A stretch of DNA of 64,000 nucleotides, taken from contig QKWP01000031.1 in the NCBI GenBank assembly GCA_003550325.1, positions 571,769 through 635,768 of the forward strand, in the 5' to 3' direction. Shown here one piece after another: positions 34,301 through 45,376 of the stretch. Numbering within the stretch: the stretch's first letter is position 1; each line of letters opens with the position of its first letter. Under the pieces are notes generated by a model. The model searched no databases, had not been told where the DNA came from, and saw only the letters and a list, made by a program, of their open reading frames with translations. The position numbers and the translations under genes are program-made. This stretch comes from Gigaspora rosea. Taxonomy: Eukaryota > Glomeromycota > Glomeromycetes > Diversisporales > Gigasporaceae.

Positions 34301-34765
34301 TCGAGCACCCGGATTCCATAGCGACATTACCTGGCATTACAATATACGGAAGAATAAAAATTGGCAACAAAATATTTGGGTCTACTTATTCGAAGAGACA
34401 TACAAAGTCAGCAAAAATACTTGCTAAGTTCGTATTGGACAACAATACTACCGATATATACCCAGGCCTCATTCAACATTATTTCGAGAATGTAGTAAAT
34501 CTACCAGAAGGTCCAAAGAAGCATGTACTTGCCTATGTACGGCGGTATCAAGCTGTTAACGACCAAAAAACAAGATATTATTGTCAAATAGACAATATTT
34601 GTAATGGTTAATTATGGAATTGAAATTTCTATGATTTAAGTAGGGATTGTATTATGCCCATGCATAATATTTTAGGCCGCTTTATTTCCGGAACTGTCAA
34701 AGTTGAAAAAAACCCCTGAGAATATATGTCTGTAAATCCTATAAATAGAAAGGTTCATATTTAAT
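31306..34765 (+). pseudogene. CACTA (EnSpm) transposase, Transposase_21 type, decayed
   Basis: Plus-strand pieces in collinear order match the large CACTA transposases common in Glomeromycotina: start MIKKEILARN with MDIPEDP repeats (31306); a zinc-finger-like part CDHLIKYTTCEQCCKLY (31940); IWKTFQDP, then LDWFQPFDNSQYSVGAIY and LALIPGPNGPK (32540-32790); AWKDCNTKDARRKHMSETL and VVSPMHCLFLGIAKW (33150-33310); RIKIGNKIFGSTYSKRHTKS (34340-34410); and a C-terminus with MPMHNILGRFISG (34660). The family motif is usually DPMHNLFLG, so the probable catalytic Asp is Ser here. Several stops and frameshifts, a gap at 33665-34140 and a MITE at 32282-32533 break the frame. It cannot supply transposase. 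Confidence 0.75.
32282..32533. mobile_element. MITE (252 bp) inside the CACTA transposase
   Basis: TGGGACCCCGCACAGCAAAA and its inverse (with A for G at one place) form the ends, with TA on both sides (32280-32281, 32534-32535). The transposase reading continues on the far side with IYDKRIWKTFQDP. TA duplication suggests Tc1/mariner type; ATAT would be an alternative. Confidence 0.8.
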
Positions 34766-34779
34766 AATATATATACATC

Positions 34780-35450
34780 TATCTATATATAACATATAAT
34801 TTTAATATAGATTTATCTTATTTATTACCAATTAACTTCTGACATGTACTGTTGTTCTTTATTTTTATCAAGTAATATAAGACAAATATCATAGACCTTA
34901 TAGATTTGCTGGGTATTTATATAGATTTATCTTATAGGCATATAGGTTTATCAGTATTTTTATAGGTAAATTTTATTTATCTCTGAATAACTTCCGATGT
35001 GATTACTGGTTATAGGTTTACTTTCATGTTAATTCTAAAGACATATCAGATGTCCGATATTGCTATGATTTAAACTTAAAACTGGAGACATATAGAAACC
35101 TGATATGCCTCCGTTTTTATCTGAAAACGTTTTACCCGATATGGCTTGTGGTTATTATGATATTTTACTGGATCTGTACTAGTTATTTATTTTTGTATCA
35201 AGTATTATAAGTTAAACATTATACACATATAAAATAACCGATAGCTATATAGATTTATCCGATTTATTTCAGATTATATTTTGATATAATTTATGTTTAT
35301 CATTTTATATTCGGGTTATCATAATAGCCCTATAAGATACCAGATTGGGCTATGATTTTAAAAATTACAACCGGATACATATCGAAACCCGATGCGTCTC
35401 CGGTTTTTATCTGACTGTACAGTTCCCGATGGGCTTTATTCGACCTGTGT
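34780..35450. repeat. Degenerate repeats downstream of the CACTA transposase
   Basis: Two copies of an ATAGAAACCTGATATGCCTC-like stretch ending TTTTTATCTGA (about 35090 and 35375), several CCGATATTGCTATGATTT-like motifs and repeated ATAGATTTATC. Similar motifs occur at 28148 on the other side, as expected of subterminal repeats. No gene. Confidence 0.5.
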
Positions 35451-35451
35451 A

Positions 35452-35978
35452 AAACAAGTAAAAACAAGCTACAATGTTAACACATAAATCAAGAAAGCAC
35501 AATAATAAACAATGGACACATAAAAAAATTATTACTGTAATCACATACCGGAATCCCTTAAACATCAATCCTTACCGTGATAATCAGTAACTCAAATGCA
35601 GGAAACGTAAACTTGAAATACTTAGGGACAATCATGCATGAATAGCACGTACATACGCAAAAAAGTCTATCAAACCGGTTTAATACAAAATGCAGATTTG
35701 GAACATCGCATTCCACAATGTCATATGAAAATATAACCAATCAAAGAACCGTATTTGTTCACATCATTTCACTCTTCAGATAACCACTTCGTATTTCATA
35801 CTCCGCTCCTGGTATATCAACATCACATGTTCATATTAACGGCGGCCTGCATTACGCAGGCGGGAAACCACCGGCTAGCGCTATGCCACACAAACTTAAC
35901 TGCTTACGGTGATCTCCCGGCGCAATATTATTTCTATTTCCGGGTGCATATCCCGTTTCAGTTTCAATAACACATAAT
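35452..35978. repeat. Direct repeats Y and X, right copies
   Basis: 35452-35790 matches 25380-25752, and 35815-35978 matches 24626-24785, both in the same orientation. The order here is Y then X. Confidence 0.75.
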
Positions 35979-36076
35979 TCGCAACTAATATAATCTGCAT
36001 TCATCAAATAAAATTCACCTCCGGTATATCAGACCGGACTATTCCAATATAAGAAACATGCGTGCAATGATCAGAT

Positions 36077-37500
36077 ACATTCATTTGCAACGATCATCCA
36101 ATTTATCCAAACTTATCCATTAAATAATAAACTTTGATAAAAAAAAGAACCACATGTAAATACTCGCTAATAAGACAATTTTTAAAATGAATTTCAATTT
36201 TGTTTTCATTTTAAATAGTTTCCAGTTAGATTGTTATTTATAATCGAAGCGCAAAACTATAGTTTCCAGCTCATATGGTTTTATATTTATAATCGAAGCA
36301 CAAAATTATAGTTTAGTAAAGTAAATAACCATTTTTAAAAAGCACAAGACAAATAACATCTTTATGTGATAAATAATTTAATTAATACTTCGTGACAAAA
36401 CCACAAAGTTTAAATCGATGTATTATGAGAAATTTGAACCTTAATAAAAGTAAAAGACTATAACTAATAGCTACTCGTTTAAGTTCTGAAACAACGAAAT
36501 TCCATAAATCTTTTTATTACTAGTGATTGTAATTTTGAATCTATCTAGTTTGGAGGTTTCAAAATTAACAAATAAGTACCACATTCAAAAAATGAGCAGG
36601 ATTGTTTGATAGCATTTTACGATGTTGAACTATAAATCGATAAGAATAAGAATCTGATTTAATTTTGAAACCCTCCATTAAATACACTTTGTTTAGTCAG
36701 TTATCCTCTTCAAAAAAAGCGTGTTTAGAAAGTTGTTGTTAGTATCTCATATCAATATATCTAAACCCTCATGCCCGATTGTAATAATAAAATCGATGAA
36801 TTCTCAACGTCAAAGATAGATATAACCCGCTGAATTGAAGCCTTTATACAAATGTTACTTAAAAAATTCTAGATTGACTAAAAAGGAAGATGTAATCAGA
36901 AGTAATAAACTGAATTTTAATAATTTAATAATAATTAAATCGCATAACCAATTAATTAAATTAAATACCTGACGATTATCATATATGATCTAGTATCATC
37001 TTCGTTTAATAGAATTACTGAATGAGCGATTACAAAATATTAAATTAATAATCGCAATTGAAAATTAAAAATGGAATGTAAGTAATAACAACAGCAAATA
37101 CCAATAATAAAGCACACATAATTTAATCTGCATTAAGCAAATCGAATATAAAAATTAGCACCTTCAATCTCAAAAAGAATTGTTAGATCAGTATTTTTTT
37201 TGAAAACAGAAAAGTTCATACTCGAAATAAATAAAGTGAAGTAATAAGTTTAACAGTTAACTTTTCTGGTTAGAATGATAAGAATGTAAAAAATGTTTTA
37301 AAAAATTGATAATATGTTATTAATAAAGCGAAGTAGTTAGTATACATATTTTTTTTTTGTTAAATAATTACAATTAATGGATGTTTTAAAATCAAATATT
37401 GTACATTAATAGCATTTATAAAGTAGTTATTAATATTTCTTTTATCACAATAATGAATAATTAAAAGAATGCCTTAAAATCAGGATGTCATACTCAAAAC
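36077..37500. repeat. Segmental duplication, copy B
   Basis: Counterpart of 56008-57515 in the same orientation, starting at ATTCATTTGCAACGATCATC and ending near AAAATCAGGATGTCATAC. AT-rich, no supported gene. Confidence 0.85.
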
Positions 37501-37839
37501 AAATTAAAGCGAGGTAGTTAATTTAGATTGTTTTTCGTTAGAATGGTAAATAATTAAATTATACACTAAACCAATATATATATTCATACTCGAAATAAAT
37601 AAAGTGAAGCAAATACTGTAGTTTATTTATTTTTCTTTTGAATGCAAAATAATTGAATGAAAATAGCAAATATCTTCAATATTAAAACGAACAAACTTTT
37701 AATGATATTGTACTTTCGCCTAAAGTTTGTAAAAATTAAGTGAATAAACTAAAAAATAATAATTTTACCTAGTCAACAAACTAATTATCTATTCCGATAA
37801 TCAAATATTATACTGCCGTAAAAACGTAAAAAACTAGTA

Positions 37840-38192
37840 CAGTCGGCCCTCTCAGAACCGGTATGCTTTTGAGAAGTAACGTGGACGCGCATCGACCAAT
37901 CAAATTGCAAGATTCAACAATTTCCCGGGCCTAATCGGAGCGGAAAACGGAATTACTTGTAACCTCGAAGGCTGTGAACCGTTTAATCACGTTATATCGT
38001 GGACGGAAAAATCCTAAAATCAATATTCTGATCACGTGATCGTCGTGACAAACCCATCTATATCAATTTTATGCGCTTTGATTGGATACATGTCAGGTGA
38101 CTCTATCCAAAAATCGGAAATTTATATATAAAGTTTAACCGATTTTGGCAGGTTATCGGTTTTGACAGGATCGGTTCTGAGAGGGCCGAATG
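37840..38192. mobile_element. Tc1/mariner- or pogo-type MITE, 353 bp
   Basis: CAGTCGGCCCTCTCAGAACC at the left faces GGTTCTGAGAGGGCCGAATG at the right, with TA on both sides (37838-37839, 38193-38194). The inner parts also pair (CCGGTATGC; GATAACCTG). It ends about 0.4 kb before the truncated Sel1-kinase pseudogene. Related to 56860-57034. Confidence 0.85.
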
Positions 38193-38194
38193 TA

Positions 38195-38570
38195 CTATAT
38201 ATACGTTTATTGTACTTTATTGTAATCAAATGCTTAAGTTACGTTTCAAAAAAGATTTTTCGTAGTAAAAAAAAAAAAAGCAACTTCTAATATATTCAGT
38301 TAAAGCTTTAAAGAATTACAGGTAGTAAAAACCAATTCTGTATTATCCAAATATGGTTTTAAAAAGATATTTTTGCGCTTTTAATATCAGTTTTTTATAA
38401 CTTGAAAAAAAGTTCGAGAATTCCACAATTATTCAGCAGTAAAATGACCAGCTCTCGTGTTTTACTAGTTATAGTATCAGAAAAGTGGAAATAAAAGAGA
38501 AATCTTGTAAATTTTTTATTAGTAAAAAGAAGTTTGATTATTTACGTAAATTTTGAAAATATCCATGTGA
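38195..38570. other. Gene-free stretch before the Sel1-kinase pseudogene
   Basis: Nothing recognisable. The N-terminal 70 or so residues seen in the paralogue at 47524 have no counterpart here. Confidence 0.4.
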
Positions 38571-40466
38571 TGGTCGATCAATTCTTGATAAATTAGAACA
38601 ATTTCTAATAAAGAAGAAGCAAAATCCAGTTAATATTATCAATTTTTGCTTAGATAATCAAATCAACTCTATAGTTCAAATTATTCTTGCAAGTTGTTAT
38701 CGATATGGAAAATGGGTTGAAAAGGATGAACGTAAAGAATTCAATTATTATCAAAAATTAGCAGAAATGGATGATCCTTACGGAATATTTTTTGTCGGTG
38801 TATGTTATAAAAAAGGGATTGGAGTTGAAAAAGATGAACAAAGAGCATTCATTTATTATCAAAAATCAGCAGTGATGGGGAACATTAGTGGAATATATGC
38901 ACTCGGCAATTGTTATCAATATGGAATTGGAGTTGAAAAAGATGAATACAAAGCATTCATTTATTATCAAAAATCTGCAGAGATGGGAAACGCTAGTGGA
39001 ATAACTAGTGTTGGAAATTGTTTTTATCATGGAATTGGAGTTGAAAAGGATCAATATAAGGCTTTCATATATTTTCAAAAAACTGCAGAGATGGGAAATC
39101 CTGTTGGAACATATAACGTTGGATTTTGTTACGAAAATGGGACTGGAGTTGAAAACGACAATAAGAAAGCGTTTGAATGTTATAAAAAGTCAGCAGAAAT
39201 GGGGTTTGCTGATGGAATGTATCGTGTTGGTGAATTTTACCGGAAAGAATTTATTGTTGAAAAGAATATTGATATTGCTTTTGAATGGTATTTAAAATCA
39301 GCTATTACTGAACAATATACTATACAAGATAAGCAAGAATTTTTTCATTGGATACCGTATGACAAATTTAAAAATATTGAAGAGATAGGCAAAGGAGCAT
39401 TCTCTACTGTTTTTAAAACAAAATATCTTAACTGATATGGATCATATGAAAATGTAGCAATTAAGATTGTAAAGGGATCCAATAAAAATAAAGAACCATT
39501 TTTAAAAGAGGTATTTTTTTTATGCAATTTTATTATTTATTTTAGTTTCGAATATTTCAAATTAATTTAATTTGTCTTGTTTTTAGTTAAAAGCTTGTCA
39601 TAGTTTAGAACAATATTTGGGAATATCTAGAGATGAAAAATCAAAAGACTATATTTTAATACTTAGTTATGCAAAATATGGATCATTTAGTAAAAACCTT
39701 ACTAATATCTTAAAATTTGAATGGAAAATTAAATTAAAGATACTTCATGATATTGTGTCTAATCTTGAGCGTATTCATTCTATTTACATCGAGATTTACA
39801 TCCTGGAAATATCTTGCTAAAGGAAAATTATGAAGCATATATTACTGATCTAGGTTTATCAAAACCACTCGACGAAAAAGAACAAGAGGATCGTATTCAT
39901 GGAGTTTTACCTTATATTGCACCTGAACTCTTTCAAAAAAAGCCATACACAGAAGCATCAGATATTTATTCATTTGGAATTATTATGGTCGAGATGACAA
40001 CTGGACAAAGGTTTTTAATGATTATAAATTTGATATTGATCTAGCAATTATGATATGTATTTCTGGATTATGACCAAAGTTTGCTCCTGGTATTCCTGAT
40101 TGCTATATTAAGTTAGCAAATCAGTGCTTGAATTCTAATCCAAAAAAACGACCTAGTATTATCGAAATAATTACTAAGTTAGAAAAATGGTTAAAATTTA
40201 TCAAAAATGAAAAAAGTAAAAGTAAAATTAAAAAGCAATTCAAGGAAAGTGATGAGATCAGTAAAAACTTACCTATGATTATCGAAAAGTTCAACAATAT
40301 ATATACAAGTAAGCCATATAATATATCTGAATTTAGTGCGAAATTATCGAAAATATATGCCATTAAAACTGCTGGATATATAGAAGTCCGGATATATTTA
40401 GTTAATCAATTATGCTTAGCCGATAAATTTAAACTTTATAATGCGTGTTTATTTATTAAAAATTAA
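38570..40466 (+). pseudogene. Sel1-repeat protein kinase, 5'-truncated and frameshifted
   Basis: Paralogue of the gene at 45377-47524. Similarity starts at SILDKLEQFL, so about 70 N-terminal codons are missing. Six Sel1 repeats of 36 residues follow (GVCYKKGIGVEKDEQRAF..., to EWYLKSAITEQ). The kinase domain starts at WIPYDKFKNIEEIGKGAFS. A TGA stop follows KTKYLN (39433), a 76-bp intron (39511-39586, GT...AG) is conserved, the catalytic loop region is frameshifted near 39790 (DLHPGNILL is readable in another frame), and a further shift follows TTGQR near 40010. Because several lesions hit the kinase domain this copy is dead. Sel1-kinase families are greatly expanded in Rhizophagus-like fungi. 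Confidence 0.8.
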
Positions 40467-40479
40467 ACTTTAATAATAA

Positions 40480-41008
40480 CAAGAGTGCATCCGTTAATCA
40501 TGAATCTTATGAATTAATGTACGCCGTTAGCGGCGCTCCGGACTCGTTTTTATAATAATATAAATAAATAGTCAAAACATAATTTATAATACATCTCTTC
40601 ATAACGAACTCTGGATAAAAAGAGGCTTAGCTTTAAAAAAAGAATAATATTACATAACGAACTTTTTTTTACATTCAGAGCCAGTTTACTATATATTTAA
40701 GTTTCAAAAACTCAATACAAACGCAGAAATATAATTTTATTTCTTAAAAATGCAGAAATGACTTATTTAATAATTTGACTTTTGATTATAAATAAATTAA
40801 GTGACATATGTATTTACTCCAAAGAAGTGACATTCAAATACTTTTATTTTTTTTAAAGTATTTTACTTATTTACATAATTGTTTACCGGTAGATTATTAT
40901 CAGAAAAGCAAATTTTATCACCTGTTATGTACGCCTATTTGATTTTTGATTCTGAGTTCTAAACTAATAAATAGAATCCTTTAAACTTTCACATATTTTC
41001 TAAACAAG
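40480..41008. other. Gene-free AT-rich stretch
   Basis: No gene seen. A short GC-rich piece (GCCGTTAGCGGCGCTCCGG, near 40523) stands out but has no assignable role. Confidence 0.4.
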
Positions 41009-41012
41009 TTAA

Positions 41013-41567
41013 CTCTGAACCCCCTTATAACTATTCAAAATAAATAAAATTTTTTTGAGAAAAGGTCTAAATGGCTCTTTTAACAAGTAATACTCAAATT
41101 TTCTGTCCCCGATATTAATATGGCTCTAAAGAGAACTTTCAAGCAAACTATTATAATTAAGCAAAGAACTTGAAAAAAATCGTTGGATTTAATTGTTTTT
41201 TCACGTATAGTAAGATATCGATTGCATTAATTCCAATAGTTCGATAATTTCTTAATTCAGAACTTTAAAAAGCCTTATTCGTGCAAGTTGAGTATTCATT
41301 CATAAGTGTCTTTAAAAGATTATATATTTTTTAATTTGACGTTGTTGATGTGAAATTTTAGCCATGTTAAACATAAATTGATATTAGAAGCAGTATCGAT
41401 TAACAATAAAATAAAATAATTTATAATAAGATCATATAAATAAGTGCACTCGAATTTTAATTAAAAATAAATAAGATTTGTATTCGATAATAAATACATC
41501 TTCTTATATTATCAAAATAAGATTTACGAATTTTAATTCTGAAACCCCTTATTAGGGAGTTTCAGAG
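41013..41567. mobile_element. 555-bp MITE flanked by TTAA
   Basis: CTCTGAACCCCCTTATAA faces TTATTAGGGAGTTTCAGAG, with TTAA on both sides (41009-41012, 41568-41571). TTAA duplication is characteristic of piggyBac-type (also Kolobok) elements. No coding capacity. Confidence 0.7.
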
Positions 41568-41939
41568 TTAATTTATTTTGAAAATAAGTGGAAGATTGAA
41601 AAGTCCTAATTCTATTTTAAATTTCGAGAACAGAAATGAATTAGGAGACATGCAGAGATAAAATAAGTAAACAATTTTTTGATGATAAAGTATAGTATTT
41701 CGAAAAGAAAATTTACGATCTTAAAAGAATTCATTATTAAATAAATAAGCTTACATATAAAATATATACTGTAGGATTTATAGGTCAATGATTTCGAAAT
41801 AAATGCGTCACTCATTTAATTCGTAATCCGAAAAACTTAACATTAGCTTTGAAATACCCGATTCAAGCTATTCATCTCTCATTAAGTCCTTCCTTGTTTT
41901 TTGATTTAGTTTAAGCATAACGATTCATCATCTTACCAC

Positions 41940-43192
41940 TAATGATGGCTGACGAAATTATTTTTGCGATGACGAATGAGGTCGTCATGGTTTCGTCATG
42001 ACGAAACCTTGACGATTGACGAAACCCCCGACGATTGACGAAACCTATGACGAATTGACGAAACCTATGACGAATTGACGAAACCTATGACGAATTGACG
42101 AAACCTATGACGTATTGACGAAACCTATGACGAATTGACGAAACCTATGACGAATTGACGAAACCTATGACGTATTGACGAAACCTTGACGAAGCCTCTA
42201 ACGATTGATGAAACATTGGCAACCGATTCAGCCAATAATTAAACAATAAGCTTCTATATAATGATCTTTAGATACACTAAACCTTAAATTGTTTCAAAAA
42301 AAAAGATATTTCATTATAAGGTTTCATCGGCTTTTTTCTTTTTTCTTCTTTCGCACGTTCAAATATATGTCGGGTTGATCCGGAATACCGGTAGTCATTT
42401 ATGTCGGGTTGATCCGGAATACTGGTAGAGAATACCGGTAATCGGGTTGATCCGGAATAGTCAAAATTTGTGCACGCGTTTATTTTCGTCAATTCCGGAT
42501 CAACCCGAAATAGATTCCGAACACGTAAAAAAGGAAATTAAATTTTGTAAATAAATAAAGCGCGTAAAGATAGAAGTTTATGGCAAGTGTTAGTGTTGGA
42601 GACTACAACGATATATCAGATATTGGTGTTCATTATTTGTAAAATTTCGTTTCCGTCATTTTTAATTAGTGCACCAAGGTCGATCTAAACATTGGTTTTC
42701 AAGTATTTTCGCGTCTCTTCCTTCGTAAATAAGTAAAATCACGATAATAATAATGCACTGGTTATCTTATCAACCTATATTGATTCTCTATCGCTGTTAT
42801 TAATTATGCATTATCGCTTAAAACATCGTTTTTTTTAGCTCTTATCGTTATCGTTATATAAACGCGGTAATTAACTCTATTTTGTATGGAATATAACTCT
42901 TCAGGTTTCTTCATTGATTTCGTCAATTCGTCATAGGTTTCGTCAATTCGTCTTAGGTTTCGTCAATTCGCCATAGGTTTCGTCATTTCGTCATAGGTTT
43001 CGTCATTTCATCATAGGTTTCGTCATTTCATCATAGGTTTCGTCATTTCGTCATAGGTTTCGTCAATTCGTCATAGGTTTCGTCAATCGTCAGGGGTTTC
43101 GTCAATCGTCAATTCGTCAATCAAAAATTACCTGACGAATAGTTTCGTCATTCGTCAATGACGTATATTTCGTCATTCGTCAGGCATCATTA
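41940..43192. mobile_element. 1.25-kb fold-back element with inverted GACGAAACC minisatellite arms
   Basis: Starts TAATGATGGCTGACGAA and ends TTCGTCAGGCATCATTA, with a perfect 8-bp duplication CTTACCAC (41932-41939, 43193-43200). The left arm carries seven nearly identical 20-bp units GACGAAACCTATGACGAATT (about 42038-42178); the right arm carries about nine inverse units (42905-43105). The centre holds three GTCGGGTTGATCCGGAAT-type repeats and a partial GTGCACCAAGG-family MITE (about 42480-42720). The arms could form a long hairpin. Confidence 0.9.
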
Positions 43193-45376
43193 CTTACCAC
43201 ATCGCTATTAGTTCTCGTTTATTTCTGTATTTGCGTTTATTCAGCTTGTGAATATATTAAATATACCAGATCTTAATTTGGCATACTATTATAGATGCAA
43301 GTTTAAATTCAATGTTATATTGCATACCTTTGTTGATTGTTCAAGTTTTATATGTTTTAGCGTTTGATGAAAATTAAGGTCTACCAGTTAACAATTATTA
43401 TAACCCTGATTAATAGAGGCTATACGGATCACTCTGTGACTTTTATGCATGGGTACAATCTCTTGATCAAGAAAAGTTTGTGCTTATAGAATTACAAATT
43501 TTGTTGACATTAGTTCGTAATCTGTAGTATGTTACGCCACTTATATCAATTAATTAACTAAATATTTTCGTACAAATTTAATCTCACATTAACGCCTAAT
43601 TTAAAATATTTTATTCGAATGAGAATAGTGAAAAAAATAAACGTCAAAAATCGAACAATTGGAACAATTGGAACAATTGGGATCTAAAAAAAAATTAAGC
43701 AAATTGAAAAATTGAAAAAAAAATGGGTCGGCAAGTAATGTGTGAGCCATAATTTGGTTTTTAGGTTAACATCAATATTTAGGCTCAGGCATATAAATAA
43801 TGGTTGCCTTTTCGATATTGAATTAATTAAAAACCAAATTATGTAAAAAGTAAAGGCATATAATCCTTAAAAAAAATAAAATAGTGAATATCACATAAAT
43901 AATAAATACACCTTCGATCAAAATTGCTGCCGAATCCCTTTTGTGCAAATCCGAAAGTTTCGGGTTTCGGATTATAGCTTCCGAACCTTATTCGAAACTC
44001 GAAACCTCATTCGAAACCCGAAACCTCATTCGAAACCCGAACCCTCACCTTAACACCAAAACCTACCCAAACTTCCATATACATTGATTGCATTAATGTT
44101 TTATATATCTCTTTCAATTATACATCAATTGCACTGATGAATGCTTTGTATCTCTTCAATCGCACTAATGTATGTTATATATCTCCTTAAAGAATTCAAT
44201 AAATTGGAATATCCAACACTATTTGGGCTGTAATGCATCCAAAATTTATTGCATGCGTGCAGTCCTTTTAACATGAAAGCATAATTCCGGAGTTTATATT
44301 CCAAGCATCAGTTTTTTTTTACTTAATACGTAAAAACTGGATACAATATCAAGTAATAATAAGTAATAGCACGTCCATATCTACTCGAATTGATAAGTTA
44401 CCGCAGAATTAAATAAATTGTCAATTATCGATTATCGATTCTTCATTGGCAATTTTTTCTATCGTCATAGAATTTTGAAATCAGTTGTAATACGGTATGA
44501 TATTAAAAATAAAATTGACCAGCTTTAAAAAAAACCTAAACAAACCGAAGCAGTGAAAAAAAAATTGCCAAAAACATAATTAAAAAATTATCTATATAAT
44601 GTTATAAATTATTCAAAAATAATTTTACATTTTGGGGTCCATTACATTAAAAATGAGTAATTTTTATAAAAACTTTTAAAAGGTTCAATATTATAGTTTT
44701 GAGTTTCAGATTATGGCTTTGGGTTTCAGATTATAGTTTCGGGGTTTTGGTTTTCGGAGTTTCGACTTTTTTGAAAAATCCGAAACTAGTTTCGGGTAGG
44801 TTTCTTTTCGTCTCCAACTTTGCCTTCGATACATTATGATCATTTTGGGAAAATAAACGAGTGTTGTTTGATTGATTCTGTTTGAACTCATATATATTGA
44901 TTTGAATTATTGAATCCAGTTCACAAACGATTATTCAGGATGCAAATTGATTTTACCGCATGATATAACTTTGAATTTAAAGCAATGGTTCGTAACGAGT
45001 AATGATGACCCGGAATTATGATAGCCTGGCTAGAGTCAGCAATATTAATATTTTCATTTCCTAACTCCATCCTCAAGGTAAAAAAAATATCCGAATTTTG
45101 ATAGCCTATGAGGTATTTGAAGGATCTCCTTCCACAATGAGATTTTAGTTTATTTTAAGCTTCATTAGAATTTCATATTTATTTATAAACTTTATTATTC
45201 TTCTTTATTTTTAACAGTCAGTAGGCGTTAGTCTTTCTATTTGTACATTTTCTTATGTTGAATAAAAAATTCACATACAAGATGGTAAAAAAAAGAGAAA
45301 TAAATAAACATGATTAAAATCGTTCTTTATATTCAAGTATTCGAGTATTAATGAAAACATTAATAAACATAGTTGA
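43193..45376. other. Gene-free stretch with repeats
   Basis: Contains a Harbinger-type MITE fragment (about 43625-43742), a 19-bp array ATTCGAAACCCGAAACCTC (43985-44050), about three 45-bp imperfect repeats with TTGCACTAATG and TATATATCTC (44085-44195), and an inverse-type GTTTCGGG block (44700-44810) that may pair with 43960-44050. No gene recognised. Confidence 0.55.

Larger units (their letters stand above)
24291..36076. mobile_element. 11.8-kb insert between segments A and B, built around a decayed CACTA element
   Basis: In the second copy A' passes straight into B' (around 56005). Here 11.8 kb lies between, so the block was inserted here or lost there. It holds a Transposase_21 gene (31306-34765), a divergent accessory gene (28344-30360), direct repeats near both edges (24626-24785 with 35815-35978; 25380-25752 with 35452-35790), subterminal-type repeats, a fold-back element (25753-27568) and MITEs. 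Clear terminal inverted repeats and target duplication were not found at the edges, so the ends of the original transposon are unknown. Confidence 0.65.

Noticed and set aside
41940-43200. GACGAAACC arrays considered as a CRISPR array
   Set aside because: There are no unique spacers; units are contiguous and inverted at the other side, and the host is a eukaryote.
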